Shown here: positions 8,681 through 17,028 of the stretch, one piece after another | Layout: every line of letters starts with the position of its first letter | How positions within the stretch are numbered: position 1 is the first letter of the stretch | Origin: Veillonella sp. VA142 | GTDB lineage: Bacteria > Bacillota > Negativicutes > Veillonellales > Veillonellaceae | Direction: 5' to 3' | DNA: 64,000 bases | Assembly (NCBI RefSeq): GCF_003992135.1 | Contig: NZ_RQVN01000002.1 | Coordinates: 124,001 to 188,000 of the forward strand | Position numbers and translations under genes: made by a program | Notes under the pieces: model-generated | The model's database searches: none | The model's input: only the letters and a program-made list of their open reading frames with translations | What the model was told of the DNA's origin: nothing

Positions 8681-9623
8681 TGAGTTATGGACTATTAGTC
8701 GCATGCTCCAATGGACAGAGCAGTATTTTCGCTCCAAAGGCATAGAATCAAGCCGCTTGGATGGGGAAGTACTGCTTTCTCATAGTTTGGGATGTGACCG
8801 TATGTACTTATATGTCAATTTTGACCGTCCGTTGGACAAAGCTGAATTAGATGCCTATCGACCTCTAGTGATACAGCGTGCAAAGGGATATAGTGTAGCA
8901 GCTATTACAGGGCATAAAGAATTTATGGGGTTAGACTTTCATGTGAACGAGCATGTATTGATTCCCCGTCCTGATACGGAAACATTAATTGAGGATATAC
9001 TAGCTCTCTATGATGTAGATGCATCTCCACGCATCTTAGATTTATGCACAGGACCCGGTACCATTTTGTTAAGTCTATTGCATTATTTGCCGAATGCCAC
9101 CGGTGTAGGTATAGATATTTCAAATAAGGCCTTAGTAGTAGCTGAGGAGAATCGTATATCTTTAGAATTAGTCGATGTTTCAAGGTTCTGTGAAAGTGAT
9201 ATAAAGCAACTGTTAGAACAGGTGAAAGTAGGGAAAGGTACTGAATATGGTGCGGTATTGGATGCTTGTAAGTCTCTATTGGGTGAGCAACAAACAGCCT
9301 TAGAAGGTATGTTTGATGTGCTTGTGTCGAATCCACCATATATTACTACCGCAGAGATGAACACATTATCTCAAGAAGTATTACACGAACCTCATATTGC
9401 GCTACATGGAGGAGATTCGGGATTAGAGTTTTATATTCCTATCATTTGTGAAGGTTGGCGTCTTGTAAGAGACGGTGGATATCTTGCCATTGAAATTGGA
9501 CAAGGCCAAGAAGAGGCTGTATCAAAGCTAGCCGCAGAAACAGGATGCTATGGAGAACCAGTGTATCAACAAGATATAGCGGGTATTATTCGTGAAGTGC
9601 GTTGGAAGATACAACGAAAATAG
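8673..9623 (+). CDS. prmC: release factor glutamine N5-methyltransferase
   Basis: Methylates the Gln of the GGQ motif in release factors. The 316 residues include an N-terminal helical domain, a SAM-binding motif [15 protein letters not shown], and the catalytic NPPY motif ([12 protein letters not shown]). Around residues 170-215 there is an extra segment ([16 protein letters not shown]...[11 protein letters not shown]) that makes it longer than the usual ~280 residues. Overlaps the end of prfA by 8 bp. Confidence 0.94.
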   Translation: MDNELWTISRMLQWTEQYFRSKGIESSRLDGEVLLSHSLGCDRMYLYVNFDRPLDKAELDAYRPLVIQRAKGYSVAAITGHKEFMGLDFHVNEHVLIPRPDTETLIEDILALYDVDASPRILDLCTGPGTILLSLLHYLPNATGVGIDISNKALVVAEENRISLELVDVSRFCESDIKQLLEQVKVGKGTEYGAVLDACKSLLGEQQTALEGMFDVLVSNPPYITTAEMNTLSQEVLHEPHIALHGGDSGLEFYIPIICEGWRLVRDGGYLAIEIGQGQEEAVSKLAAETGCYGEPVYQQDIAGIIREVRWKIQRK

Positions 9624-9656
9624 TGATATAATATTACATAGGAAAGGAGGTATGAT

Positions 9657-10751
9657 ATGGAAGCATTAGATCAGATTGAAACGCAGGTATTAACTCCTGA
9701 TGATGTGGAATTAGCAGGAACTTTGCTTCGTGTAGGCGATTTAGTAGCTATACCTACGGAGACGGTGTACGGTTTAGGAGCTAATGGACTGGCAGCGGAT
9801 GCGATGGATCGCATTTATACTGCAAAGGGACGACCTTCTGATAATCCTTTAATTTTACATGTATGTGACCAGTCTATGGTACACCGTTTAGTGAAACATA
9901 TCTCTCCTTTAGAACAAAGATTAATGGATACCTTTTGGCCAGGTCCATTGACGATTACCTTTGAAAAGTCTGCGCTAGTGCCAGAGCGTGCGACCGGTGG
10001 ACTTTCACGGGTGGCATTACGATGCCCAAACCATGAGGTATGCCGTGAGATGATACGTATTGCGGGTGTGCCTATTGCAGCGCCTAGTGCCAATCTCTCA
10101 GGTCGACCAAGCCCGACTACGGCAGAAGCAGTCTTACACGATATGAAAGGACGTATTCATGCCATAGTGGATGCAGGTCCCTGTGAAATTGGAGTGGAAT
10201 CTACGGTAGTACAAGTAGAAGATGATACTGTGATTATCTTGCGCCCCGGTGGTGTCACAAAAGAGATGCTAGAAATGGTGGTGGACCATGTGGCATATGA
10301 CACGGCTTTGAATGATCCTACAGAGGCGCCGAAAGCGCCAGGAATGAAATATCGCCATTATGCTCCAGATATGCCTGTACAAGTACTAGTAGGACAGTCA
10401 TTAACAGTAGCGGAACACATGAAAGACATCATAGATAAGATGGTTCACCAGGAGCCTATTTCACAAGAAGATTGCAAGGAAAAGCTGAGAATTGGGTTAT
10501 TACTTTCAGAGGAAACTTTGGAAAATTTAAATGCAGTACTTCCCAATTTTACGCTTTCAGTAGATATCATTGTATATGATGAACAAGCAGAGGCTATAGC
10601 ATTGGCCAACCGTTTATATGATAGTTTATTACAGTTCAACGACATGGGTGTGGATACATTACTTGTGGAAGGCTGTGCACCGGTAGGACTTGGAGTAGCG
10701 GTTATGAATCGCTTAGAGAAGGCCAGTGGTGGCCATGTACAATATATCTAA
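9657..10751 (+). CDS. tsaC: threonylcarbamoyl-AMP synthase (Sua5/YwlC type)
   Basis: Makes threonylcarbamoyl-AMP for t6A37 modification of ANN-decoding tRNAs. The 364-residue protein has the YrdC domain with PTETVYGLG and the substrate-binding YTAKGRPSDNPL near residues 35-70, plus SPSAN-like APSANLSG. The C-terminal Sua5 domain (from about residue 230) marks the long YwlC/Sua5 form. GGAGG-type ribosome binding site upstream. Classic neighbour of prmC. Confidence 0.93.
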   Translation: MEALDQIETQVLTPDDVELAGTLLRVGDLVAIPTETVYGLGANGLAADAMDRIYTAKGRPSDNPLILHVCDQSMVHRLVKHISPLEQRLMDTFWPGPLTITFEKSALVPERATGGLSRVALRCPNHEVCREMIRIAGVPIAAPSANLSGRPSPTTAEAVLHDMKGRIHAIVDAGPCEIGVESTVVQVEDDTVIILRPGGVTKEMLEMVVDHVAYDTALNDPTEAPKAPGMKYRHYAPDMPVQVLVGQSLTVAEHMKDIIDKMVHQEPISQEDCKEKLRIGLLLSEETLENLNAVLPNFTLSVDIIVYDEQAEAIALANRLYDSLLQFNDMGVDTLLVEGCAPVGLGVAVMNRLEKASGGHVQYI

Positions 10752-10907
10752 GGATGTTTGAACCGCTTGATGGGATGAGTGCATTAGGTGTTAATATTGG
10801 TGTATTGATATATATCAAAGATGGTTTCCATTAATTGTTTTTGTAAACATGATGGCTAGATTATATTGAATGATGTAAAATAGCTTTAAAGTATAGTGGA
10901 GGTAATT

Positions 10908-11360
10908 ATGAATTTATTGTTTGTATGTACAGGAAATACCTGTCGTAGTCCCATGGGAGAAGGTATTGCCCGTGCGGTTGGACGTGAACTTGGGGTAGAG
11001 GTAGTGACTTTGTCTACAGGTTTATTTTGTGTTCCCGGAGCTAAGGTGAGCGAGGAAGCTGTGGTGGCAGTTCGTGAATTAGTCGGTGAAGATATTAGTG
11101 AACACAGCTCTCGCCCATTAAAGGTAGATTTTGTGAAAGCCGCAGATTATGTACTTCCTATGACGGAAGACCATAAGAAAATATTACTTCGTCAATTTCC
11201 TTTCGACAGTAAAAAAATTATGACTGTCGCTGAATTTGGCGGCGAAGTAGGGGATGTGGAAGACCCATTTGGACAATCCCAAGAAGTATATACTAAGACA
11301 GCGAAGCAGATTGTAGAGTATGTACGAAAAGGGATTGAATTACATAAGAATGATGAATGA
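10908..11360 (+). CDS. low-molecular-weight protein arginine/tyrosine phosphatase
   Basis: A 150-residue cysteine phosphatase with the P-loop CTGNTCRSPMGEG (CX5R) at residues 7-20 and the general-acid Asp in VEDPFGQS. YwlE-type proteins occur beside ywlC and rpiB, as here, and in Bacillus act on phosphoarginine; whether this one prefers Arg-P or Tyr-P cannot be read from the sequence. The ATG at 10908 is chosen because TGGAGG lies just before it; an upstream GTG at 10896 would overlap that site. Confidence 0.85.
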   Translation: MNLLFVCTGNTCRSPMGEGIARAVGRELGVEVVTLSTGLFCVPGAKVSEEAVVAVRELVGEDISEHSSRPLKVDFVKAADYVLPMTEDHKKILLRQFPFDSKKIMTVAEFGGEVGDVEDPFGQSQEVYTKTAKQIVEYVRKGIELHKNDE

Positions 11361-11383
11361 CGTATTAAACAAAGGAGGACTTT

Positions 11384-11821
11384 ATGAAAGTAGCAGTTGG
11401 TTGTGATCATGGTGGATTTCATTTGAAAGAGGCTATTAAAGGCTTACTAGAAAAACAAGGCATTGAGTACAAAGATTATGGTACGTACTCCACAGATTCC
11501 ATGGATTATCCAGATGTAGCAAAACCATTGGCGGAAGCAGTGGCGGCAGGCGAATTTGATCGCGGTATTTTGACATGTGGTACAGGTATTGGCATCGGCA
11601 TTGCAGCAAACAAGGTAAAAGGGATTCGTGCTGCATTATGTCATGATACATTCTCTGCCCACGCTAGTCGTCAGCATAATAATGCCAACGTACTCACAAT
11701 GGGAGAACGTGTTATCGGTCCAGGCCTAGCATTAGATATCGTCGATATATGGCTACATACTGAATTTGAAGGCGGTCGACATGCAAAACGTGTGGATAAA
11801 ATCTCCGCTATTGAAGAATAA
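11384..11821 (+). CDS. rpiB: ribose 5-phosphate isomerase B
   Basis: Interconverts ribose 5-phosphate and ribulose 5-phosphate in the pentose phosphate pathway. The 145 residues carry the family signatures VGCDHGGFHLKE, the catalytic-Cys loop ILTCGTGIGIGIAANK, and HDTFSAHASRQHNNANVL. Normal length and AAAGGAGG before the ATG. Third gene of the tsaC-phosphatase-rpiB set; a terminator follows. Confidence 0.95.
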   Translation: MKVAVGCDHGGFHLKEAIKGLLEKQGIEYKDYGTYSTDSMDYPDVAKPLAEAVAAGEFDRGILTCGTGIGIGIAANKVKGIRAALCHDTFSAHASRQHNNANVLTMGERVIGPGLALDIVDIWLHTEFEGGRHAKRVDKISAIEE

Positions 11822-11847
11822 CATAATAGAATAATATCGAACAAAGT

Positions 11848-11883
11848 AACGGCTAGTCCTAAAAATGGGCTAGCCGTTTTTAT
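11848..11883 (+). terminator. intrinsic terminator after rpiB
   Basis: A 12-bp stem (AACGGCTAGTCC against GGGCTAGCCGTT, one G-U pair) with a 7-nt loop and TTTTT. Confidence 0.85.
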
Positions 11884-11993
11884 GTTCGATGTAATTTTAA
11901 AATAAATATATTTGGCATCTTCCAAATATAGAAATATTACTCAATTTCCTATACAATAGTAGATATATTATTACTATATAGATAGGAGATACT

Positions 11994-12755
11994 ATGCATA
12001 TTTTATTAACAAATGACGACGGCCTATGGGCCCCAGGGATACAAGGTTTAGCACAGGAGTTAGCAAAGTACCATAGGGTAACAATGGTAGCACCTAAGGT
12101 GGAGCAAAGTGCTAAATCTAGTGCGTTAACGGTACAGGTACCGATTCGAGCTAAAGAGATGAGCGAAGAGGGCGACAACCCAAGAATGATCTTTGTAGAG
12201 GGCACACCAGTGGACTGTGTGAAATTCTCTTTGTCCTATTTATTAGAACAAGATCGTCCTGACCTAGTGGTATCTGGGATTAATCATGGATTTAACTTAG
12301 GATCTGATGCTTTATATTCTGGTACTGTCGGTGCCGCATTAGAAGGATTGATGTACGGGATTCCATCCTTGGCATTATCCATAGAGAAATATAGTGTGAA
12401 ACGGATGGAAGAAATACTGCCGTTTATTACTGATTTTATCAAGGTTATGTACGAAGAAGGACAATACCAAGGGTTATTGAATATTAACTTCTTAAAAGAA
12501 GGTCCTGTAGGTTGGGAACAAGTGAAAGTATTCCATCAAGGCTTTCAAGAGTATACTAACGTCATCGATGTACGGAAAGATGCCAAGGGAAGAGAATACT
12601 ATTGGATTGTAGGAGATCAAGGGTTTCAGAAGGAAGATAAACCTACTGATGTGGGACACATCAAAGAAGGCTATATATCTGTGGTACCATTGACGTGGAA
12701 GCAAGAAGATACGGATCAAATTCCAGTGGTGGAACAGTTAATTGCAAATAAATAG
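11994..12755 (+). CDS. surE: 5'/3'-nucleotidase SurE
   Basis: Metal-dependent nucleoside monophosphatase with stationary-phase roles in other bacteria. The 253-residue protein has the N-terminal MHILLTNDDG metal-binding motif, the APKVEQSAKSSALT segment, and SGINHGFNLGSDALYSGTVGAA, all diagnostic of SurE. ATAGGAGAT precedes the ATG. Flanked by terminators on both sides, so probably monocistronic. Confidence 0.94.
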   Translation: MHILLTNDDGLWAPGIQGLAQELAKYHRVTMVAPKVEQSAKSSALTVQVPIRAKEMSEEGDNPRMIFVEGTPVDCVKFSLSYLLEQDRPDLVVSGINHGFNLGSDALYSGTVGAALEGLMYGIPSLALSIEKYSVKRMEEILPFITDFIKVMYEEGQYQGLLNINFLKEGPVGWEQVKVFHQGFQEYTNVIDVRKDAKGREYYWIVGDQGFQKEDKPTDVGHIKEGYISVVPLTWKQEDTDQIPVVEQLIANK

Positions 12756-12859
12756 CGTACAGTCATTAAAGTTTTACATCTCCGTGGAGGTAGTATAATC
12801 TTTTAGATATATTTGTTATAGTATAGTTATAAATCTTTGATGTATCTAACAATATAGAA

Positions 12860-12902
12860 ACGATTGCTCTATCATGATATATGATAGAGTGGTCGTTTTT
12901 TA
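12860..12902 (+). terminator. intrinsic terminator after surE
   Basis: A 16-nt arm (ACGATTGCTCTATCAT) pairs with ATGATAGAGTGGTCGT with G-U pairs, then a T-run. Confidence 0.8.
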
Positions 12903-12903
12903 T

Positions 12904-12960
12904 TTGTTAACTCCTATTAAATTCATTCGAGTTGACAATAGAAAAGATGAATGCTTTAAT
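12904..12960 (+). promoter_or_regulatory. bioY promoter with possible BirA operator
   Basis: TTGACA at 12932-12937 and TTTAAT at 12955-12960 are 17 bp apart, a good promoter 58 bp before bioY. An inverted repeat TTGTTAAC (12904-12911) / GTTGACAA (12931-12938) overlaps the -35 box. These half-sites resemble the biotin repressor BirA operator (TTGTTAACC...GGTTAACAA type), though the gap between 9-mers is 17 rather than the usual 14-16 bp. The promoter is the stronger claim; BirA binding is inferred from the half-sites and the bioY context. Confidence 0.5.
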
Positions 12961-13017
12961 ACTACTTGAAAGACATTTTTTATCATCTTATGTTGTGGCT
13001 CAAGGGAGGGTCCTATC

Positions 13018-13584
13018 ATGAAAGAAGAAACAAATGTAACAGGTATGATGAGTGCAAGGCAAATCACGATGACCGCATTGTTTGTAGCTTTGGTAGCAGT
13101 AGGAGCATTTATTAAGATTCCTATTCCTAATTTGCCATTTACCTTGCAATTGCTCTTTACCACATTAGCTGGTTTAATCTTGGGAAGTCGATTAGGCGGT
13201 ATGAGTGTGGCGATGTACATCATTCTTGGTCTTGTCGGGGTACCGGTGTTCACTGAAGGTGGCGGATTTATGTACATCTTCAAACCTACCTTTGGCTATC
13301 TATTAGGCTTTGCTGTTGGTGCTTTTGTGGCAGGTCGTATGATAGAAAAAGCAACAGTTGTGACTTTCAAAACATTGTTAACGGCTTCTTTTGTGAATTT
13401 AGCTATAGTATATGCCTTAGGCATGGTCTACTTATATGAAATTATGGATTTATACTTAGCTAAACCAATTGGACTAGATGTATTATTTATCTACTGTTTT
13501 GCATTACCCGTGATACCAGATATTTTCCTTTGTATCTTGGCTGCAGTGATTGCAAAACGATTGCTTCCGATATTAAAACGATAG
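13018..13584 (+). CDS. bioY: biotin transporter BioY
   Basis: Membrane substrate-binding (S) component for biotin uptake, working alone or with a shared ECF module. The 188-residue protein has six predicted hydrophobic segments and the family motifs FIKIPIPNLPFTLQ, GLVGVPVF and the GGGFMYIFKPTFGYLLGF signature. No bioMN genes follow, so it would need an ECF module from elsewhere. AGGGAGGG precedes the ATG. First of a biotin cluster with bioD and bioA. Confidence 0.93.
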   Translation: MKEETNVTGMMSARQITMTALFVALVAVGAFIKIPIPNLPFTLQLLFTTLAGLILGSRLGGMSVAMYIILGLVGVPVFTEGGGFMYIFKPTFGYLLGFAVGAFVAGRMIEKATVVTFKTLLTASFVNLAIVYALGMVYLYEIMDLYLAKPIGLDVLFIYCFALPVIPDIFLCILAAVIAKRLLPILKR

Positions 13585-13692
13585 TATGCATAACAGATGT
13601 GACATAAGGTGCACATACACGTTGGTATGTACCTTGTGTTAATTTTGTGAAAGTCACCGCAGGTGGTGAAGAATGTAGGAAAGGAGAAAATT

Positions 13693-14397
13693 ATGACAAG
13701 AATTCAAAGCCCAAAAGGGTTATACATATTAGGTACAGGAACAGACGTAGGTAAAACATATATCACTGCTTTATGGCTTAAAAGACTTCGTGAAGCTGGC
13801 CATGATGTAGCGTATTATAAAGCGGCGGTCAGCGGTGCACTTAATATTTCTGAAAGTGATGCAGGGTATGTAAAACAAGTGGCGGAACTTTCACAGGAGG
13901 ATGAAACCTTACTATCCTATATATTTGATGAGGCTGTATCTCCGCACTTGGCATCACGGCATGAAAATCAATGTATTGATCGAACGGTGGTGAATACAAA
14001 TTTTTATAAAGTTGTGACAGACTATGAATACACAACGGTAGAAGGTAGTGGCGGAATCATTTGTCCATTATATGTGACGGACACAGAATTGTACATGTTA
14101 GAAGATGTGGTAAAAGATTTACAGTTGCCGACGATTGTGGTAGCTACAGCAGCACTTGGTACCATCAATAGTACGGTGTTGACAATTCACTATTTGCAAT
14201 CCAAAGGAATCACTGTAAAAGGAATCATAGTCAATCAATACACAGGAAACTCCATGGAAGAAGATAACTGTGTGATGATAGAACGATTGTCAGGTCTTCC
14301 TGTCTTAGATCGAGTAAGACCTGGTGAAACATCGTTGCATATGGATGTAGAGGCTATGTTAAATTGCTATGAGGATATTATAAATCCCCATGCGTAA
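13693..14397 (+). CDS. bioD: dethiobiotin synthetase
   Basis: ATP-dependent ring closure of diaminopelargonate to dethiobiotin. The N-terminal P-loop reads GTGTDVGKT, followed by YYKAAVSG with the substrate-binding Lys, and VEGSGGIICPL, the conserved Glu-Gly motif. 234 residues, normal length. The start at 13693 has AAAGGAGA 5 bp upstream; an upstream GTG extension to 13663 is less likely. Confidence 0.93.
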   Translation: MTRIQSPKGLYILGTGTDVGKTYITALWLKRLREAGHDVAYYKAAVSGALNISESDAGYVKQVAELSQEDETLLSYIFDEAVSPHLASRHENQCIDRTVVNTNFYKVVTDYEYTTVEGSGGIICPLYVTDTELYMLEDVVKDLQLPTIVVATAALGTINSTVLTIHYLQSKGITVKGIIVNQYTGNSMEEDNCVMIERLSGLPVLDRVRPGETSLHMDVEAMLNCYEDIINPHA

Positions 14398-14609
14398 TTA
14401 GGTACATATAGATTGTGTTTGATTTGTTTCTATTAGTGTTATAACAGCAGCATCAAGTTCCTATACATAGCTTTCAAAGTTATTGTAAGAGTGAATATAG
14501 TAACTGATAGTATCCAGATATAAGATATAGTTGCTGTTTGAAATATAGCGTAGAAAATATAATGATAGTAAAAGCTGTATAGTAAAATGCGAGAGGTATA
14601 GGTATACAC

Positions 14610-15956
14610 ATGAAAGATTGGGCAAAAAAGGACTTGGAATTAATTTGGCATCCATGTTCTCAAATGAAAGATTATGAAACATTGCCACCGATTGTTATCG
14701 ACCATGCAAAAGGTTGCTATTTATATGATGTAGAGGGAAAAGAATATATAGATATCATCAGTTCTTGGTGGTGTAATTTATTGGGCCATTGCCATCCAAA
14801 GGTAAATGAGGCGATTAAACACCAACTAGATACATTGGAGCATGTTATCTTCGCTAACTTTAGCCATCGTCCAGCTATCACTTTGGCTGAACGATTGAAA
14901 GAAGTGGTGCCAGAAGGATTAACACGGTTTCACTTCAGTGATAATGGGTCTGGCGCTGTAGAATGTGCTTTGAAAATGGCGTTCCAATATCATTACCAAA
15001 CAGGTCATCCAGAGCGTCAAAAATTCTTATGCCTTAGTGAAAGTTATCATGGTGAAACTATCGGTGCTTTATCGGTGGGCAGTATGGACTTGTTTGCTGA
15101 AATTTATAAGCCAATGTTGATGGATCAAACTGTTCACGCTCAAGGACCGGACTGTTATCGTTGCGCTTATGATAAAACTCGTGAAACTTGTTCTTGTGAA
15201 TGTTTTGAGCATATGGAACAAGACTTTGCAGAGCATGGTTCCACATTAGCAGCGGTGATTGTAGAGCCGTTGATTCAAGGATGTGCAGGTATGAAAATGT
15301 ATCCGCCTGAATACCTACGTAAACTACGTGAACTGTGCGACCGTTATGGAGTGTTATTGATTGCTGATGAAATTGCCACAGGATTTGGACGTACTGGTAA
15401 GCTATTCGCTTTTGATCATGCAGGAGTATCTCCAGATATCATGACTGTCTCCAAAGCGTTAACTGGTGGTTATATGCCGATGTCCATTACAGTAGTGGCT
15501 GAAAAAATTTATCAGGCGTTCTATGATGATTACAACACGATGAAAGCATTCATGCATAGTCATACCTATAGTGGTAACCCATTGGGCTGTGCCGCAGCAT
15601 TAGCGGTATTAGATACATTGCGGGATGAACATATTTTAGAACAAGCTGAGGAAATGGGAAACTATTTGCATAATGCCTTAGTGAAAGCCTTAGGTAACCA
15701 CCCCAATGTAGGAGAAATCCGTCGTATGGGATTAATTAATGCTATTGAACTTGTTACCAATAAAGAAACAAAAGAAGGCTTTGATGGCTCCTTACGAATG
15801 GGCTATCAAATCTACAAAAAAGCATTGGAAAGAGGGTTGTTGTTGCGTCCATTAGGCAATGTTATCTACTTTAACCCGCCGTTAACCATAGATAAAGAAA
15901 CCATCGATATTGCTATCGAACGAACAGTACAAGCCATGGTGGATGTATTGGGATAA
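14610..15956 (+). CDS. bioA: adenosylmethionine-8-amino-7-oxononanoate aminotransferase
   Basis: PLP enzyme that makes 7,8-diaminopelargonate from KAPA using SAM. Seen in the 448 residues: the substrate-site SSWWCNLLGHCHP, the GSGAVE PLP-phosphate loop, DEIATGFGRTG, and the PLP lysine in VSKALTGGYMP. HSHTYSGNP is the BioA-specific motif. A Cys-rich stretch (DCYRCAYDKTRETCSCEC, residues ~178-196) is present, as in several Firmicute BioAs. bioB and bioF are not in this window. The 212-bp gap before it shows no clear operator. Confidence 0.94.
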   Translation: MKDWAKKDLELIWHPCSQMKDYETLPPIVIDHAKGCYLYDVEGKEYIDIISSWWCNLLGHCHPKVNEAIKHQLDTLEHVIFANFSHRPAITLAERLKEVVPEGLTRFHFSDNGSGAVECALKMAFQYHYQTGHPERQKFLCLSESYHGETIGALSVGSMDLFAEIYKPMLMDQTVHAQGPDCYRCAYDKTRETCSCECFEHMEQDFAEHGSTLAAVIVEPLIQGCAGMKMYPPEYLRKLRELCDRYGVLLIADEIATGFGRTGKLFAFDHAGVSPDIMTVSKALTGGYMPMSITVVAEKIYQAFYDDYNTMKAFMHSHTYSGNPLGCAAALAVLDTLRDEHILEQAEEMGNYLHNALVKALGNHPNVGEIRRMGLINAIELVTNKETKEGFDGSLRMGYQIYKKALERGLLLRPLGNVIYFNPPLTIDKETIDIAIERTVQAMVDVLG

Positions 15957-16033
15957 GCTTTAGTCATTAAATATAACTCGTTAAACTAGTATCTTTGTGC
16001 TATAATTTAGATAGAAAAAGGAGTGTGAATCCT

Positions 16034-16873
16034 ATGTCTATCAAGCCTTATGAAGAACTTACGATACAAGATAATTTTATCTTTCAGAAAGTTATGCGTA
16101 ATAAACGTATTTGCAAGCAAACGATAGAAAGGCTTTTAGATATTGATATTAAGGATATTGAATATCTGGAAGAAGAGAAGACTATTGATGTTCGCTTGGA
16201 TAGCAAGAGTGTGCGACTAGATGTATTTGTGAATGATGATAAAGGAACTATCTTTAACATTGAGATGCAAACTAGTAAAGATATGAAGGAGCTTATTAAA
16301 AGAGCGCGATATTATCAAAGTGCCATAGATATTGATAGTTTAGAAAAGGGACAGCACTATTCAGAACTAAACGATGTATACGTTATTTTTATATGTACAT
16401 TTGAGGTATATCCAGATAAGCTTCATAAGTATGACTTTAAAAATGTATGTTTGCAGAATACGCGTAGACACTTGAATGATGGGACTCATAAGATTTTTTT
16501 GAGTACTAAGGGTGAATTGGATGATGTATCTAAGGAGCTAAAATATTTTTTAGATTATATTGATGGAAAAGAACCTGAAGACAGTCTGATGTGTGAGATT
16601 GATAGTGAAGTTCATACGATAAAACAATGTGATGAATGGAGGCGAGATTATATGACCTTAGCATTTGAAATGGAGAATAAGCTAAAAGAAGGAATTGAAA
16701 TAGGACGAGAAGAAGGAAGAGAAGAAGGGAGAGAAGAAGGCCGAACTGAAGGTAAGGTAGAAGCTGTTATTGGAATGCTTAAGGAGAAATTGTCCGTAGA
16801 GATGATTTCTCGTATTACAAAATTAACAGTAGAACAAATTACTGAAATTGGTAAAATGAATGCATTGCTATAG
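16034..16873 (+). CDS. Rpn family PD-(D/E)XK nuclease / transposase-like protein
   Basis: A 279-residue member of the recombination-promoting nuclease (Rpn, formerly transposase_31-like) family. The N-terminal DNFIFQKVMRNKRI and the nuclease core RLDVFVND...FNIEMQ (Asp and Glu-X-Gln) near residues 60-80 are visible. A charged repeat GREEGREEGREEGR near residues 224-238 is typical of the family and links the core to a C-terminal helical segment. The start at 16034 has AAAGGAG upstream. No terminal inverted repeats or target duplications were seen, so it is not an intact mobile element. Confidence 0.85.
   Translation: MSIKPYEELTIQDNFIFQKVMRNKRICKQTIERLLDIDIKDIEYLEEEKTIDVRLDSKSVRLDVFVNDDKGTIFNIEMQTSKDMKELIKRARYYQSAIDIDSLEKGQHYSELNDVYVIFICTFEVYPDKLHKYDFKNVCLQNTRRHLNDGTHKIFLSTKGELDDVSKELKYFLDYIDGKEPEDSLMCEIDSEVHTIKQCDEWRRDYMTLAFEMENKLKEGIEIGREEGREEGREEGRTEGKVEAVIGMLKEKLSVEMISRITKLTVEQITEIGKMNALL
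16703..16750 (+). repeat. 12-nt in-frame tandem repeats in the Rpn gene
   Basis: Four near-identical 12-nt units, each coding Gly-Arg-Glu-Glu (the last Gly-Arg-Thr-Glu). Unit-number change would alter the protein in frame. Confidence 0.75.
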
Positions 16874-16902
16874 TTGTTCTATAAGCAATGAATTAGAATA
16901 AT

Positions 16903-16944
16903 AAAAAGGCTGTAAGCAAACGATACGAATGCTTACAGCCTTTT
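16903..16944. terminator. bidirectional intrinsic terminator
   Basis: A stem of about 15 bp (AAAAGGCTGTAAGCA) with an 11-nt loop, flanked by A- and T-tracts, between the convergent Rpn gene and rqcH. Confidence 0.85.
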
Positions 16945-17028
16945 CTATATTTTGATTGTGTTGTTAAGAATCATTAGATCTGTTAGATTACAAAGAGCTA
17001 TGCTATCTTGTATGTAAGATATTCTAAA

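Noticed and set aside
16034-16873. Rpn gene as part of an insertion sequence
   Set aside because: No terminal inverted repeats or target duplication; Rpn proteins are not classical transposases.
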